Origin: Bathynomus jamesi
Lineage: Eukaryota > Arthropoda > Malacostraca > Isopoda > Cirolanidae
Reading direction: 5' to 3'
Assembly: GCA_023014485.1 (NCBI GenBank)
Contig: JAJOZX010005619.1
Location: forward strand, 252,682 to 316,681
Length of the DNA: 64,000 bases
Position 1 is the stretch's first letter. Each line of letters begins with the position of its first letter. Below the pieces are notes generated by a model. That model did no database searches. It saw nothing but the letters and a program-made list of their open reading frames with translations, and had not been told where the DNA came from. This document shows positions 45,254 to 57,585 of the stretch, piece after piece. A program made the position numbers and the translations under genes.

Positions 45254-46030
45254 CCTCTAACCCCATCTCTGCTACGCTATCCCTGAGGCTAACAAAGTTC
45301 GCCCGCCGGAGATCGAGCTTACTGCCTCTCGAGTTACTACGCTTCACCCGAGGGACGCACACACGGAACCTAATAAGACCGTGATCACTCCCGCCCAACG
45401 ATTCGTCAACGGTGAGGCCAGTGACGAGGTTGTCTTCGGTCGTGAATACTAAGTCTAGAACGCTTTCGCCTCGTGTAGGCTCGTTGACCCACTGAGTGAG
45501 GAAGTTCTCATCAGCAAAGTCAACTAGCCTCCTCCCTTCAGCATCGGCAGTCCTCTTTTCCCACTTTATGCCGCGACAGTTGAAGTCTCCTAAAACTACA
45601 CACACCCTATCCCCTAGCAGGCTACTGAGTTCGGTGTACAGGGCTGTATCTCCTCGAGGAGGAGATGCGGAGGTCTGTACACCAAGATTAACCTATAGTT
45701 CGTCCCTCCCACGTTCAGATCGACGCCAAGCAGCTCCCGTTCCGACCGGAACTGGCAGTCAACCGGACTCAACGTGTCTCTGACGTATATTAGTACCCCA
45801 CCCCCCTCCCCACGGGTGCGGTCTTTGCGAAACATTCTATACCCGGGAATTTCGAACTCCCCAACGTAGTCCCTACGATCAGTATGAATCCAGGACTCGG
45901 TGATAGCAACGATATCCTGGTATTCTGATGCTAAGAGCGCCCGTAGCTCGCAAAACTTGTTCCTAATTGACCTAGCATTAAAAAGCATTGCACGGAGGGA
46001 GCCTTCCCTATTCTGACCGCCCCCTAGCAC
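45144..46030 (-). pseudogene. CR1 ORF2 AP-like endonuclease domain, two frameshifts
   Basis: This is the N-terminal half of ORF2. Block 46030-45614 shows LFNARSIRNKF, AITESWIHTD, GEGGGVLIYVRD and ILVYRPPH. A shift near 45610-45640 leads to VVLGDFNCRGIKW, VLDLVFTTEDN and GGSDHGLIRF, with the catalytic SDH motif (block 45605-45144). A second shift near 45180-45250 enters the RT frame. All expected AP-endonuclease motifs are still readable, so decay is recent. Confidence 0.9.
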
Positions 46031-46771
46031 GACCCGTTTCCCGAACAGCCAGGGCTGTCGGGAGTTGAAGAGCCCCTCACTAACGAGGGGGCAACTTCCG
46101 CAGGAGACTGAGCCCCCTCCAACGTAGGAGGAGGGTCACCCACCTGTACTTCGACGCACCCTTCAGTCGAAGGTGTCCGCCACCGGCTCATCCTCATCTC
46201 TCCCCGGTGGGGGCCCATCATCTCTCCCGGACTCGACCTCACCATTCTGTATAGGTGCCGGTCGAGCAGCGCGCCTAGCACACCTTTACCCTTGTTATTG
46301 AGGTGGACACCATCCCTCTGGTAAAGGTCCCACCTACCCGAAAATGCATCGAAGGGGTCAATAAACTTCACGCCCAGCGGAACGCACAAGTCTTGTACCC
46401 TCTCGTTGATGCCAATGACCTTACTGAGCGCGTGGTCACTGACATTCATTCGCGGTAAAATACCCATTAACATTCCCCTGTCTGTCTTCAGTTTTAGATC
46501 ATCCGCAAGAGACATGATCTCGGTGATGATCCCTTCAGTAAGACCTACCCCACCGCCTTTGAGGAACAGGTCATTGCCACCAGCGTGGACAACGATCGCA
46601 GTCCTCCGACTAGCCACGCGCACCTTCTCTACCTCCTTCCTTAAGTGCGCCGTTCCCCGCCCAGGTAAGCACCTTACCTTCCTCCCATCCCGGTTTGCTG
46701 AAGCAAAGTACTTCTCCTGGCCCCTGATCTGCGAGTCCCCAATCAAAACGGTGTCTTCCTCCTTCGAGCAC

Positions 46772-46773
<2 letters not shown>
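46024..46773 (-). pseudogene. CR1 ORF1 with SGNH-esterase domain, 5'-truncated
   Basis: After a microsatellite-encoded Leu-Ser run, the true sequence begins at CSKEEDTVLIGDSQIRG. GDS is the nucleophile block, followed by VVHAGGNDLFLKGG (the GxND block) and then GVKFIDPFDAFSG and RDGVHLNNKGK, with the Asp-x-x-His block. This is the esterase domain known from ORF1 of CR1-clade LINEs; it is thought to help the RNP interact with membranes or lipids. The upstream zinc-finger or coiled-coil part is missing, cut at the (GA)n tract. The frame stays open to the TAG at 46024-46026, overlapping ORF2. Confidence 0.88.

Positions 46774-46845
<72 letters not shown>
46774..46845. repeat. (GA)n tract at 5' edge of CR1 copy A
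   Basis: About 36 GA units abut the truncated ORF1 at CACAGG. Translation of this tract creates a spurious Leu-Ser N-terminus for ORF1. Confidence 0.96.
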
Positions 46846-46846
<1 letters not shown>

Positions 46847-47264
46847 GATAAAACTATATAAAAGGAGACTATAAATATATTAGATAATATATAAAGAGGA
46901 TAAAATGGAGCTTCCATAAACTCAACTTTTCGAAGTTTAGACTTTAGATGCACCCAAAGTTTGATGCCTCCAAAATCTGGCGAATAGCGGAATTCTCAAA
47001 ACCAAATAATAAGGACCAAACTTTCTTTAATTGTGTTTATCAAAACAACTCAAACTACCATATATAAATTTCGCGAGAGCTAACTGCATCTAAAACTATT
47101 TTCCAAAGTTCATTTCTATCCTTTAGTTAGTGAATTTGAGTTTATTTATACTATAATTGATGTTAATCCACGAGAATGCGCCATCTCTCCCAATAATGAT
47201 TATTGCTCAAGATTACAGTATATTATGTTGTATCGCATTTCATTCTCAGATCCGACATAGAGAA
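46846..47264. other. gene-free spacer
   Basis: AT-rich sequence with no ORF or repeat that I can name. Confidence 0.5.
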
Positions 47265-47530
47265 GAAGTTACAAATGTCACGTATAACATTCTAAATAAA
47301 TCTTTAGAAATAAGTAGACAATTATAATAAAAAAGAAAATATATTTTATAGCTTAGTAAAAGGAGTATAATTATTATAATAATAGAGGATATCACGTCAG
47401 TTAAATTATTTTATCAGAATTATGCAGCTGATGTCCAATCTACTCCATTAAGTTCCAATAAACTTTAAAAAACCTTACTCTACTCTTATGGTAATACCAA
47501 TCACCTCAGCGCTTCTTGCGAGTATTAAAC
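47265..47530 (+). repeat. Direct repeat D, left copy
   Basis: About 250 bp recurs in the same orientation at 55243-55490. Shared blocks are ATTTTATAGCTTAGTAAAAG, GAGTATAATTAT and ATTATGCAGCTGATGTCCA, followed by TCTACTCC. The hAT MITE and two LINEs lie between the copies. No protein is encoded. It may be a dispersed repeat or a trace of a longer duplicated unit. Confidence 0.75.
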
Positions 47531-47555
47531 GCAAACATACATACTGTGTTTCTAC

Positions 47556-48432
47556 CAGAGCTGGGCACTTCCGCAAACCGCAAATTCCGCAATTGCGGAA
47601 GTATGTTTTTCGTTTGCGGATTTGCGTTTGCGGCAAAGTCATCGCAAATTAGTGAATTTGCGTTGCGGAACTAAGACCGCAAACGCATATCTTTCCGCAA
47701 ATTTCCCACGTGGCCACTGGCCAAGCCCGCTAGTGCTGTGACGCTGCTGTCACTGGCCGCCAATTGGCTGGCAGGCAGCGCGTCATCTTTCCCGCCACTC
47801 CACTGGATTTGGCTCAGTTACTGGAGGAGGACGACTGAACTTGTTGACAAAGCCAGATGCGTACACTTGTAGAGGCTAGAGGGGTTGAGTTGTACAGTGA
47901 ATTCAAGTTGTGTACAGTCACAGTGTTAACTTAATTTAACTTGTGTAATGTAATGTGTGTACAGTTACTACAGTTACAGTACAGTCTTCTCTAACGTGTC
48001 TAAGTCTCAAAATTTATGAAATTCAAATGATTAAATTTATTATTTAATTTATTTACTATTTACTTGCAGGAGGTGTTTTTGTTCAATATAATATATCAAT
48101 ATATGTAGTATTTTTATTTCTTCTACAATAGTTATTTATTGTAATAAATTATTTAGCCTTGTTTTTAATAAAAACAAGGCTAAAACATTAAACATTAAAA
48201 AGATATAAAAACTTTTTATACCTCTTTAATGTTTTGGATACTTTTTATAGTTAAAATTGCGATTGCGGAAGTGTTTGCGGAAGTGCCCAGCACTGTAAAA
48301 ATTCGAAATATGGTTTGCGTTTGCGGCACCAAATGGCAAGCAGTTTGCGGATTTGCGGTTGCGGAAGGTAAGGTTTGAGTTTGCGGATTTGCGATTGCGG
48401 AAGTGATTTTGAGTTTGCGGTGCCCAGCTCTG
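47556..48432. mobile_element. hAT-type non-autonomous element, 877 bp, TTGCGG-rich
   Basis: The ends are CAGAGCTGGGCAC and its complement, and the flanks are identical, GTTTCTAC at 47548-47555 and 48433-48440. That 8-bp duplication has the hAT-preferred T2/A7 pattern. The subterminal regions are packed with TTGCGG/CCGCAA motifs in both orientations, as expected for transposase-binding arrays. An internal perfect palindrome surrounds GCCTTGTTTTTA (about 48153-48181). No transposase is encoded. Confidence 0.92.
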
Positions 48433-48823
48433 GTTTCTACCTCGTGGTGTAAGGACGTGTTTGTTTCCGCTCTGTCTAATATCCAAATAACTAGCGTTTA
48501 CGAGTTCAGCGGTAAATTCTGTCTTTTACCAGTGTGTGTATTAAGTAGTAGTGAATTCGCGAAAATAATTTATTAAGTGAAAACCGGTGTCATATAGCGT
48601 GTACAAAGGGAAAAAATCAACATAAATTGAAAGAATTCCAACGGAAAAACTGCTTTCTTGAGATTTTTCATTAGGTCTACAGAACGAACTCACCAGAAAA
48701 AATTTGAAAAAGCCATAAACATAAGGGTCAGTTTTATGCAGCCGAAATTTGAGAATTTGAGAAGCCAAAAGGAAGAAGAAAAAAATGAAAAAAATAAATA
48801 AATAAAAATAAATAAAGGGAAGA

Positions 48824-49724
48824 ATGGGAAAAAATATGAAGAAATGTGTTAATTGCTGCAAACTCAGAAAGTTAAATAAAGTTGGATTATACCTAATGGA
48901 ATGCGCCGCGTTCCAGCTCTGCGACTGCAGAAGTGAAGCAGACCAAACCACAGGCTTAAAATGTATGCTCTGCAATACATTCAAACATTACGAATGCATG
49001 AATCTAGGTAAAAAAGACAGGAAAATGATAAACAGAATAAATAACAAACTCATAGGCCTTTATGGCTTCCTGTGCAACAAGTGCATTGAAAAAAAATAAG
49101 AATATAGTACAAAGAGCAATGCAAATGGGCAATACATGTTTACCGACAGATGACCAGGAAACACCAGATAACGCCGCCACAACCGAAAACGAGGCGCAGG
49201 ACAACACACTACAGGAAAGCCCATTACAGGGAGATGCAAAGTAGCCTCAGAAGATGAAATACCCCATGCCAAAGAGAGAGATATAACAGGAACACAAAAG
49301 AGAGAGAGAGAGAGGGAGGGATAACAGGAACACTAATGAAAACTCGCCCAAGACAAAAAAAACACTGAGTAGGGAAGAAGTGGTGGCGGAACAGAAGAAA
49401 GCAATCGAATCACATAGGACTCGTAAGGAGATTAAACGACGGGTCATATGCGAATACTATAAAACAGGGTCGTGCAAATATGGATCAAACTGCAGGTGCA
49501 GTCACCCAAAAAAAATGCTTCGATATGATGAGGAATGGAAGATGCAGATACGGACAAAACTGCCACTTTTTCCACCCTCCTATATGCAGTCACTGACAGA
49601 GAAAATGCCTGAATATAGAGTGCCCATATTTTCACATAAAGGGTACCCAAAGAAGAGAAAGGGGAAAGAACAGACCTTATCCGAATTAGAAGTAACAACA
49701 GGAACAAGAAAACAAATTTTTTAG
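48824..49724 (+). pseudogene. LINE ORF1 with PHD-like domain and CCCH fingers
   Basis: ORF 48824-49096 has Cys pairs KKCVNCCKL and LKCMLCNTFKHYECMNL and a closing FLCNKC, a C4HC3 layout like a PHD finger. A stop and frameshift at 49097 and a spacer follow. ORF 49380-49721 then carries CEYYKTGSCKYGSNCRCSH, a CCCH finger with Cx7Cx5Cx3H. A second finger (NGRCRYGQNCHFFHP) and a third (CLNIECPYFH) lie in another frame across 49530-49640. A GA tract at 49300-49319 interrupts the spacer. The likely role is binding the LINE RNA. Confidence 0.78.
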
Positions 49725-49984
49725 AAGAAATGAGAACGATAAAAGCACAGCCTGCCCTGCTTACAAAAAAGGACAGGACTCCGCAGATATATTCCCCACA
49801 CCATTATATACATCACCCCTCTATCCAACACCACCCACCGACAATACAACAACCACAGTGGTATCAAGGGCCGCAACCCCAATTCTCCCAAATGCAGCGG
49901 CCAAACCACCAAACAGGAACCGACATCGACTTGGAAACGACCAGTATATAGGAAAACCGAACACAGAAATTAGAAACCCGATAA

Positions 49985-52850
49985 GTGTTTTATACACAAA
50001 TATTCAAGGCCTCTAATACGGATCATGCAGGCTGCAAATTACAATACTTACAGAATTTAGCTACCGAAGCCAGCATAGATATCATATGTGAAAAAGGTTG
50101 TGAAAACTGCATCGAGGATACTGAAATAGCATTGCTGGACTACAACATACACAGCAGAGAGAGTGGCTAGACGAGGAGGAGGGTGTTGCATCTACGTGAA
50201 AAAAAAAACACGCATGTGAAGTGAAGGTAAACAAATCAAACAGCACAGTCGAAGTTATTATGTTAGAAGTAAAAGAAATGAACCTAACCATTATGAACAT
50301 CTACAGACCACCAAACACCACAAAAAGTGAATTCCAATTTGTTACAAATGAAATAAAAAACATGTTAAAATTACTTGAAACTCCAACAAATATCCTAATT
50401 TGCGGAGATTTTAAATGCCCATTCATAACATGAAAGAAAAATGAAGTTATATATGTCGAGAAGGTTCATCATGGCAACATTACAAAAGATGAGAGAACCC
50501 AAGGAAAAATGCTATTAAATATTATGGAATATTACACCCTTACCCAGGAAATCTGTGGAGCTACAAGAAAAGAGAACGTTTTGGATTTAATCTAGACAAA
50601 TAAGATAATAATAAATAAAAAGGTAACGCACACAAAGTTCTCCGACCATAACCTCATCGACATACAATTGAAGTTAGCATCCAGAGGTCTGAAAACGCAT
50701 CCTAGAGTGTCAGAAGGAATATGTGAAGGCTTAAACATAAACTCAAAGTAAATTGGGAATTGCTACTTCACGAGAAGACTCCACAAGAAATACTATGTAT
50801 AATAGAGACTGAAACGAAACCTATAATACTGAAACATATTCCAGATAGATCGAAAAGAAAACGTAGCAAGCTCGAGAGGAAAATCGGGACACTATTCAGG
50901 CAACGAAGACAAACCGTTTAACATCTACACAGATGCAGAACTGATGCAAAGAGAGACAAACTAGAAAGGAAACGAGGAGGAAAACAAGGTAGCGGAAAAC
51001 ATGAAACATAACCCAAAATACTTCTACACGTTTGCGAAAAGGAAAATGCAGTATAAGGAGAGTATTGGTCTGTTGATAGACGGGGAAGCCAAATACACAA
51101 ATGACCCGAAAAAAATAAGGGAACTGCTTAGGGAACAATTTAACGCTGTGTTTAACACCCCTAAGTCTGAGATGGAAGTAGAAAACCCACACGAATTTTT
51201 CGACATAGATACAAATCGGCGAAGAACAAATGCCGGCACAAACCTATTAATGGACTTCGCGTTCACGGAAGGAGATGTAATTAAGGCTTTATCACAGATG
51301 CGAGACAATTCAGCGCCAGGGCCAGACACATGGAGCGCCACGTTTCTGAACAAATGTGAAGAGAGTATTGCCAAACCGCTATACTTACTACGGAGGAAAT
51401 CTCGACACAGGACAAATTACACTCCCCTTAACGAACGCGAACATTGCACCCCCTATATAAAGGTGGTAACAGAGCAGTGCCCAAGAATTATCGGGCAGTG
51501 GCTCTCACCTCACACCTTATAAAGTGCTTTGAACGTATAATTAGAGGCAAAACTATCTACTACCTACAAGAAAAACTTATACAACCCAAATCAGCATGGT
51601 TTCAGGGCTGGAAGATCATGCCAATCACAGCTACTAACACCACCAGGAGAGAATATTGGAAACAATGTGTCGAGGACAAAACATGGATGTAATATATACT
51701 GAATTTGCTAAAGCCTTCGATAAATGTGACCATGGAATTATAGCACACAAACTTAAGAATACAGGAATTACTGGAAAGCTAGGAAGATGGATATTTAATT
51801 TCTTGACGCAAAGAACAAAGAGCAGTGGTAAACGGAGTTGAATCGGAAGTCTCGAAAGTCGTGAGCTCTGTCCCACAAAGGATAGTATTAGCTCCCTTGC
51901 TGTTCATAATAATGATTGCAGATATTAAGGACAGTATTGTATCATGTTTCGCAGATGACACAAAGATATGTAAGGAAATAGTGAACGAAGGTGACATAAG
52001 AAAATTACAAAACGACATTGAAACATTATTCCAGTGGGCAGAAGACAACAATATGAAGGTCAACGAAAGAAATTCCAACTTCTAAGATATGGTAATAACA
52101 AGGAGCTGCAGAATAAAAGGTACAAAACTCTGCAAGACAAACGGATAACACCAAATCTACAAGTCAGGGATCTTGGAGTAATAATGTCATCGGATACAGA
52201 ATTCAGAGAGCACAACAACATTAAAATTACAACGACTAGAAAAATAATGGGAATCATCTGGAGGAGCTTCCGCAGCAGAAAAGCAAACATCATGCTCAAA
52301 TTATAGAAGAGCCTAAGTCCTACCAATAACTGAGTATTGCTCAGTACTCGCAAGCCCATACAGAAAACGAGACATTGCGAACATCGAACATACAACTTTT
52401 ACGTCGAAGATAGAAGAAACGGAAGGTGAAGACTACTGGTCTCGACTGCAATCCCTGAAACTCTACTCTCTCGAAAGAAGGCGCGAGCAGTACACAATAA
52501 TATATATATGGAAAATACTTAAGGGCTTTGTCCCTAACCTTAGAAATGAAATGGAAACAAACTGGAATGAGAGAAGAGGCAGATTTTGTAGTCCCAGCTA
52601 CTGTGGGACAGGGGGGGCCATGAAAACGAAGATGGAAAATACCCTCAGAATACGAGGCCCAAAGCTTTTCAATGCCTTACCGAAAAAAGTAAGGAATCTC
52701 TAGCACACCAACCTGAATAATTTCAAGAACGAGCAGGACAGATTCTTGTGCAAAGTCCCTGACAGATCAGACAGCAATTCCTTCCTTCACCAAATCCCGC
52801 AAATGAGGCGGGATGCTGTAGAGGTGTCGACCACAGGTCGATCCTGAACC
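49985..52850 (+). pseudogene. LINE ORF2: endonuclease and reverse transcriptase, broken
   Basis: Endonuclease traces are YTNIQGL near 49995, MNIYRPPNTTKS (50297), ICGDFKCPF (50398) and FSDHNLIDI (50640). RT follows. RDNSAPGPDTWSATFLNKCE is at about 51303. Later blocks are VDVIYTEFAKAFDKC (51685-51727) and SVPQRIVLAPLLFIIMIAD, with the usual VPQG changed to VPQR. The catalytic FADDTKIC (51949) comes next. The C-terminal part has LQVRDLGVIM and then YWSRLQSLKLYSLERRREQ (52435-52490). At least seven stops or shifts are present. Confidence 0.82.
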
Positions 52851-52854
52851 GTCG

Positions 52855-54690
52855 TTCGAACTCGCACATACAAAAATTACTATAACAGACTTAATGCAGT
52901 TATTAAACGAGCGAAAGCAGATCACGATTGTTCAAAAATTGATGAACAAAAATCCGATAAGGCTATGAAACCTCTGGAGGTTTTAGTTAACACAAAAAAG
53001 GTCAAAACAAATCCTCGTCCTCCCTCACACAAGACTGAAATTCTTAATAATCCCAAATACAGAGTCAGTGTATTGATTAATTAAACAACTTCTATGCAAA
53101 TATCGGCTCCAATTCAGCAGCCTCGATTCCAAATACTAAAACTCACTACCGACAATACATGCTACAACCCACTCTAAATTCATTTTTCTTTGATCCAATC
53201 CTACCGAACGATCTCTCTTTAGCAATAAAAAACCTGAAAAATAAAGATTTTGAAATCAATACGATCCCAGTAAAAACACAATTACTATCGGATGAAATTG
53301 CAATTCCCCTCAGTGAACTTATGAATGAATCAATAACACTGAGTATATTCCCTGACAGTCTAAAGGAAGCCAGAGTATGCCCTGTATTTCAGTTAGGAAA
53401 CCCAAACACACGACCCAATTATCGCTTCATTTATGTATTGCCAACTTTAAGTAAAGTATTTGGAAGAATCGTATGCAATAAACTTACTAAATTCTTAATC
53501 AAATACGATATTTTAACTAAAACACAATTTGGGTTTAAAGGTGGGCATAGAACGGAAGATGTCATAAATACGCGATTGGAAAATGTCTACCAAAACTTAA
53601 ACAGCCAAAAACACCGCTTTGTTCTTCCTCGACTTGTCAAAGCATATGACATACTTTCGCATGAAATGTCACTGAATTAACTTCATGACATATATGGAAT
53701 AAGAATTGGTTTAAATCGCATCTGACAAATCGTCATCAGTACATTGGATTAAAAGATAAATTTTTCAAGGTGATGTTAACTAGTGGAGTCCCACAAAGAT
53801 CTATTTTTGGGCCATTATTATTTCTAATTCACTTCAACAAATGTCATCTCTCAACCGCATTAAATTGCTTACAATATGCAGATGCTACCACATTTACTTC
53901 TTCCTATCATAATTTAGACCTTCTGATAAATGAAGCGAACAGTCAATTAGCGTGTGTATAAATGGATGTGTCCTAATAAACTTTTACTGAATCTGACAAA
54001 GTCACCTTATACTCGTATGATTATTACCATAAAATATATAAATACAAACTATCACATAAAAATTGGGAACACTACTCTTGCAAAGGTCAATGAAGTTAGT
54101 GTTTGACATTAATTTAGACGAAAAACTAAACTTCAAAAATCATGTAAAAACATCAAATCCAAAATATAAAATTTTCTATTCATATTATTTGAACTAAGAG
54201 ACTTCCTCGAAACGCACTCCTTACCTTATATTATTCCTCCATCCACCCACATTTATTATATTGCATTACAACATGGGGTAGCTCAAAGAAATATATAAAA
54301 CATCCTTTAGTAGTAGTTCATAAAAAATATCTGCGAACCTTCTCAAATAATGATAACAGACAAAGTCACACTTTCCCAATGTTTAAAGAGCTAAATATTT
54401 TAAAATTCAGTGACTTATACATATTCAATTTCATGTCAATACGTTCAAAGTTATCAATAAAAATCAACATGCATCACCCCCCCCCCCCCCCCCAAACATC
54501 AAACTTATCATCATTGGACTCCACAGAGATTTTATACACAAACCAAGCTAGACAACAGAAACTGCAGGAAATACACTTTTAAAGGAGCAGACGTATGGAA
54601 TGCAATTCCCATAAATCACAGACAGACTTCATCACAAAATGTATTTCGCAAATCATTAAAGAGGTACTTCATTAGCTCCTACTGATGTAT
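52855..54690 (+). pseudogene. Jockey-like LINE reverse transcriptase fragment
   Basis: A different LINE starts immediately after the CCCH LINE. ORF 53159-53677 has LNSFFFDPILPNDLSLAIKN, SLKEARVCPVFQLGNPNTRP and TQFGFKGGHRTEDVI. A broken stretch follows. ORF 53770-53958 has SGVPQRSIFGPLLFLIHFN and the catalytic box QYADATTF, where the second Asp of YADD is replaced by Ala. The C-terminal part (54379-54579) contains a Pro run encoded by a C-homopolymer at 54477-54493. It is inactive. Confidence 0.83.
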
Positions 54691-55242
54691 AAGTTCACTA
54701 CTGCCATTATTACCACAGTAATTAAGTACCAATTTTATAATTAAATATCTAAAGTATACTAATTTCATTGTGCATTTTTAATTTCATAATTTATCTTAAA
54801 CTATCTTTTTTCATGAAGCATCATTTACTTTCTACTAAATATAGAGGCTACAAGTGATAATTTTAATTAAAATTGTGTAAAAATAAAACACTAATTTTGT
54901 AAATTTTTAAATTTTGTTTACTCTTATTATTATTATTTGTCATTACTATTACTTGCCATTTTCACTTCTCTCGTGCAATAAATCCCATTAATTTTGCCAA
55001 GTGCCAAGAAAGCTTCTTGCATATTCAGATTAGACTACTGTGAATATATTAATGTCATACCAGATACCTGAATTTTACAGAAAAATAATGTACTGTAAAA
55101 ATTTATGTAATTTGTATTTTTTTCCTGAATAAAGGCGTTTTTCTTGTTTGTATATAGAAACAATTATTTATGTTAAAACGAAAACAAAAATTGTAAAACT
55201 ATTTTATCACTAAAGGTTAGTCAATTAAATTCAATTCAAAGA
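54691..55242. other. gene-free AT-rich spacer
   Basis: Probably the 3' UTR and flank of the preceding LINE; it has several AATAAA-like signals (for example 55126-55134). No gene is seen. Confidence 0.5.
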
Positions 55243-55490
55243 GACAAAGTTACAGCTGTGGATGTAATAACATTCTAAACAAAAGTTAAAAAAATAAATA
55301 GGTCATTAAAATGAAGAAAAAATATAGTATTTTATAGCTTAGTAAAAGGAGTATAATTATAATGGAGGGTTTCATATCAATTAATTTTTTTTATTAAAAT
55401 TATGCAGCTGATGTCCAGTCTACTCCAGTAAGTTCAGATAAACTTAAAAAAACAACAATTCTATTCTTATGCTAATAACATTTAACTGCA
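55243..55490 (+). repeat. Direct repeat D, right copy
   Basis: This is the same-orientation partner of 47265-47530, with scattered substitutions and small indels. The distance between the copies is about 8.0 kb. Confidence 0.75.
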
Positions 55491-56371
55491 CACGTGACTA
55501 TGTACGTTACTCATTTAATGAATAAGATAATGAATTAAAAAAAAATGTGAATTTTCAGCAAATCCTCTTTCATGTAATTTATTCCGATGTTAAAAAAAAC
55601 AAAGCCTAATGAGTTCATTAGAGAACACAAACGAAGTTTTCCCTTTTTCATGTATTAAGTAAGTTGATTATGTAACTTGTTTTTCCAAAAACGACGAAAA
55701 GAGCGTTCTGACTTAACAGAGTACTCTTTTTCCACTTTTTCATTTCTCCTTCACATTCGTCCACATTAATCAGTCATACTCGCATTTTCAAACGTAAGAA
55801 ATCAGTGCAATGATGATACGATGCTCCGGTATCTGGTAAATAGGTGCAGAAATACTCACACTTACCTAGTTTGCTTGTTAAGTTTTCAAACTGACATTCA
55901 GGATCGGCCCGCGACCAATCATTCAGCGGCATTCCCATTCATACGTGAAGGATAAACACGATGCAAGAGTTATTTCCCGCTTTCATCCTGCTCTTGTACA
56001 ACCTTCAACCACACACGACTTGTGAGGGACAACTGATGAATTCGTGACACCCATTTCTGAATGTTGTTGACAAATTATCTTTTAGATTTAGCAATTCCTT
56101 TGTTAGAATACGAGGTAATTTGTGGGGCCTCGAATTAATATTTTTTAGCTTTGTTTCACGAAAGGACCCTTCTTTACCCGCGTTAGGAACGATTTAAAAT
56201 TTTATTGTTCGCTCATTCCATTCTATTTCCGTTTTTGGTTTTACCCAAACAACACTTCAGATCAAAGGTAGAAAAAAATGGCGAACAAGCAATTACCATC
56301 ATCTTTAAAAAAAAATAATCCCTCTTCAACAGTTGGTTATTGCTTACAATCAACACACACACACACACACA

Positions 56372-56402
<31 letters not shown>

Positions 56403-56618
56403 CGATTGGTTATTTTACGAAACCGCAACATTTCCGCATTTTCAATTTTGGATGACGATATTTAGTGCAATTTAATTAACTTAACCCAAAAAAATCTAAC
56501 CTAACCTTCATTATATTCCTTTTTCAAGCTATTTAATATTCAATAAAAATTAGGTTTAAAATTATGGCGATAACGCTGATGTCGTTAACCACACGTTCGT
56601 GTCGCGATGAGTTCAGCG

Positions 56619-56666
<48 letters not shown>

Positions 56667-57551
56667 ATTGAAGAGTAATCAATAGTACAAAAATCTACGG
56701 AGGAAAATTACCCAAAGTTAAAAAGAATTAAAATATTATTTTTAGAAAATCGACACTTCAGCTGCAGTAATTACTGTAATTACTGAAAATATCTTAAAAG
56801 TTCCAACCATACATTAGAATAGACCTCTCCCTTAAAAGATTACAAAATGAATATGTGAAACATCAAGAACATGAACCTGTATTTCCATTTAAAAAAAAAA
56901 AAAAAAAAAAAAAAAATTCACCCCTAAATTTATTGTACATTTTAAAGAAAAATCCTGACTTTTAACGACAAAAGGTGCAGGGCGGAGTGGAAAGAAATTC
57001 TAATAGTAGTCCAGACTACTCCCCAGACTTAGTATTCTGAGTACAAAACAATTTAACATCCTTGGTATTAACATCCTACATATATGGGACCCAACATATA
57101 TTTTTATACAAGTATAAAATCCATACAAATATACATACAAATATACATCCATACAACTTCGTCTCAAAGACCATTATTAAAGGAAAGGCTATAGACGATA
57201 TTTGAGTTGTGCGTTTGACGCGGGGGAAACAAACATGGTAATATCATTCATTCCTTGATTAATGAGGAAAGGCAGATTCATTGAAAATGAGAGACAAAAC
57301 CCAATAGCAGATATGGACGCATTACTTGCTTCTACATAAGCATTCAGGCTCTTTCCTTCTATTTACGAAACACTCTTAGCATATTTATGGTGGGAAGGTT
57401 TTGCCATCTGGACTGGTGAAATATGTATTATTTCTGAATGTGCATTGCACGAGTTTATTGTTTAGGGACTTTGGGTTACAACACCGAATAACATGTTACG
57501 TGTATTTATGTTATTCGCTTACAAAATATGCATCCTTCACTTTTATGAAAG

Positions 57552-57585
<34 letters not shown>

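Larger units (their letters stand above)
42745..46773 (-). mobile_element. CR1 LINE copy A, 4.0 kb, missing only the start of ORF1
   Basis: On the minus strand it holds ORF1 esterase, ORF2 endonuclease, RT and C-terminal region, and a 3' UTR of about 500 bp. The UTR contains CAGGGAGGGAGCGGAGGGTG and ends in tandem CTTGTAACTC decamers. It is flanked by (CT)n at both ends. ORF1 and ORF2 overlap by a few bases. This is the longest CR1 here and serves as reference for copies B and C. Confidence 0.93.
48540..52850 (+). mobile_element. Long CCCH/PHD LINE, full ORF order, decayed
   Basis: This is a second subfamily of the LINE seen at 35000-38560, with a longer ORF1. It holds a PHD-like domain, CCCH fingers, AP endonuclease, RT and a C-terminal region ending around GCGGGATGCTGTAGAGGTGT (52809). 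The 5' limit is uncertain, somewhere after the hAT element at 48440. Many frame breaks are present. Confidence 0.8.

Noticed and set aside
47265..55490. LTR retrotransposon with 250-bp LTRs
   Set aside because: The interior encodes only LINE-type ORFs with an AP endonuclease and a hAT MITE; there is no gag, protease or integrase. Only the direct repeat is reported.
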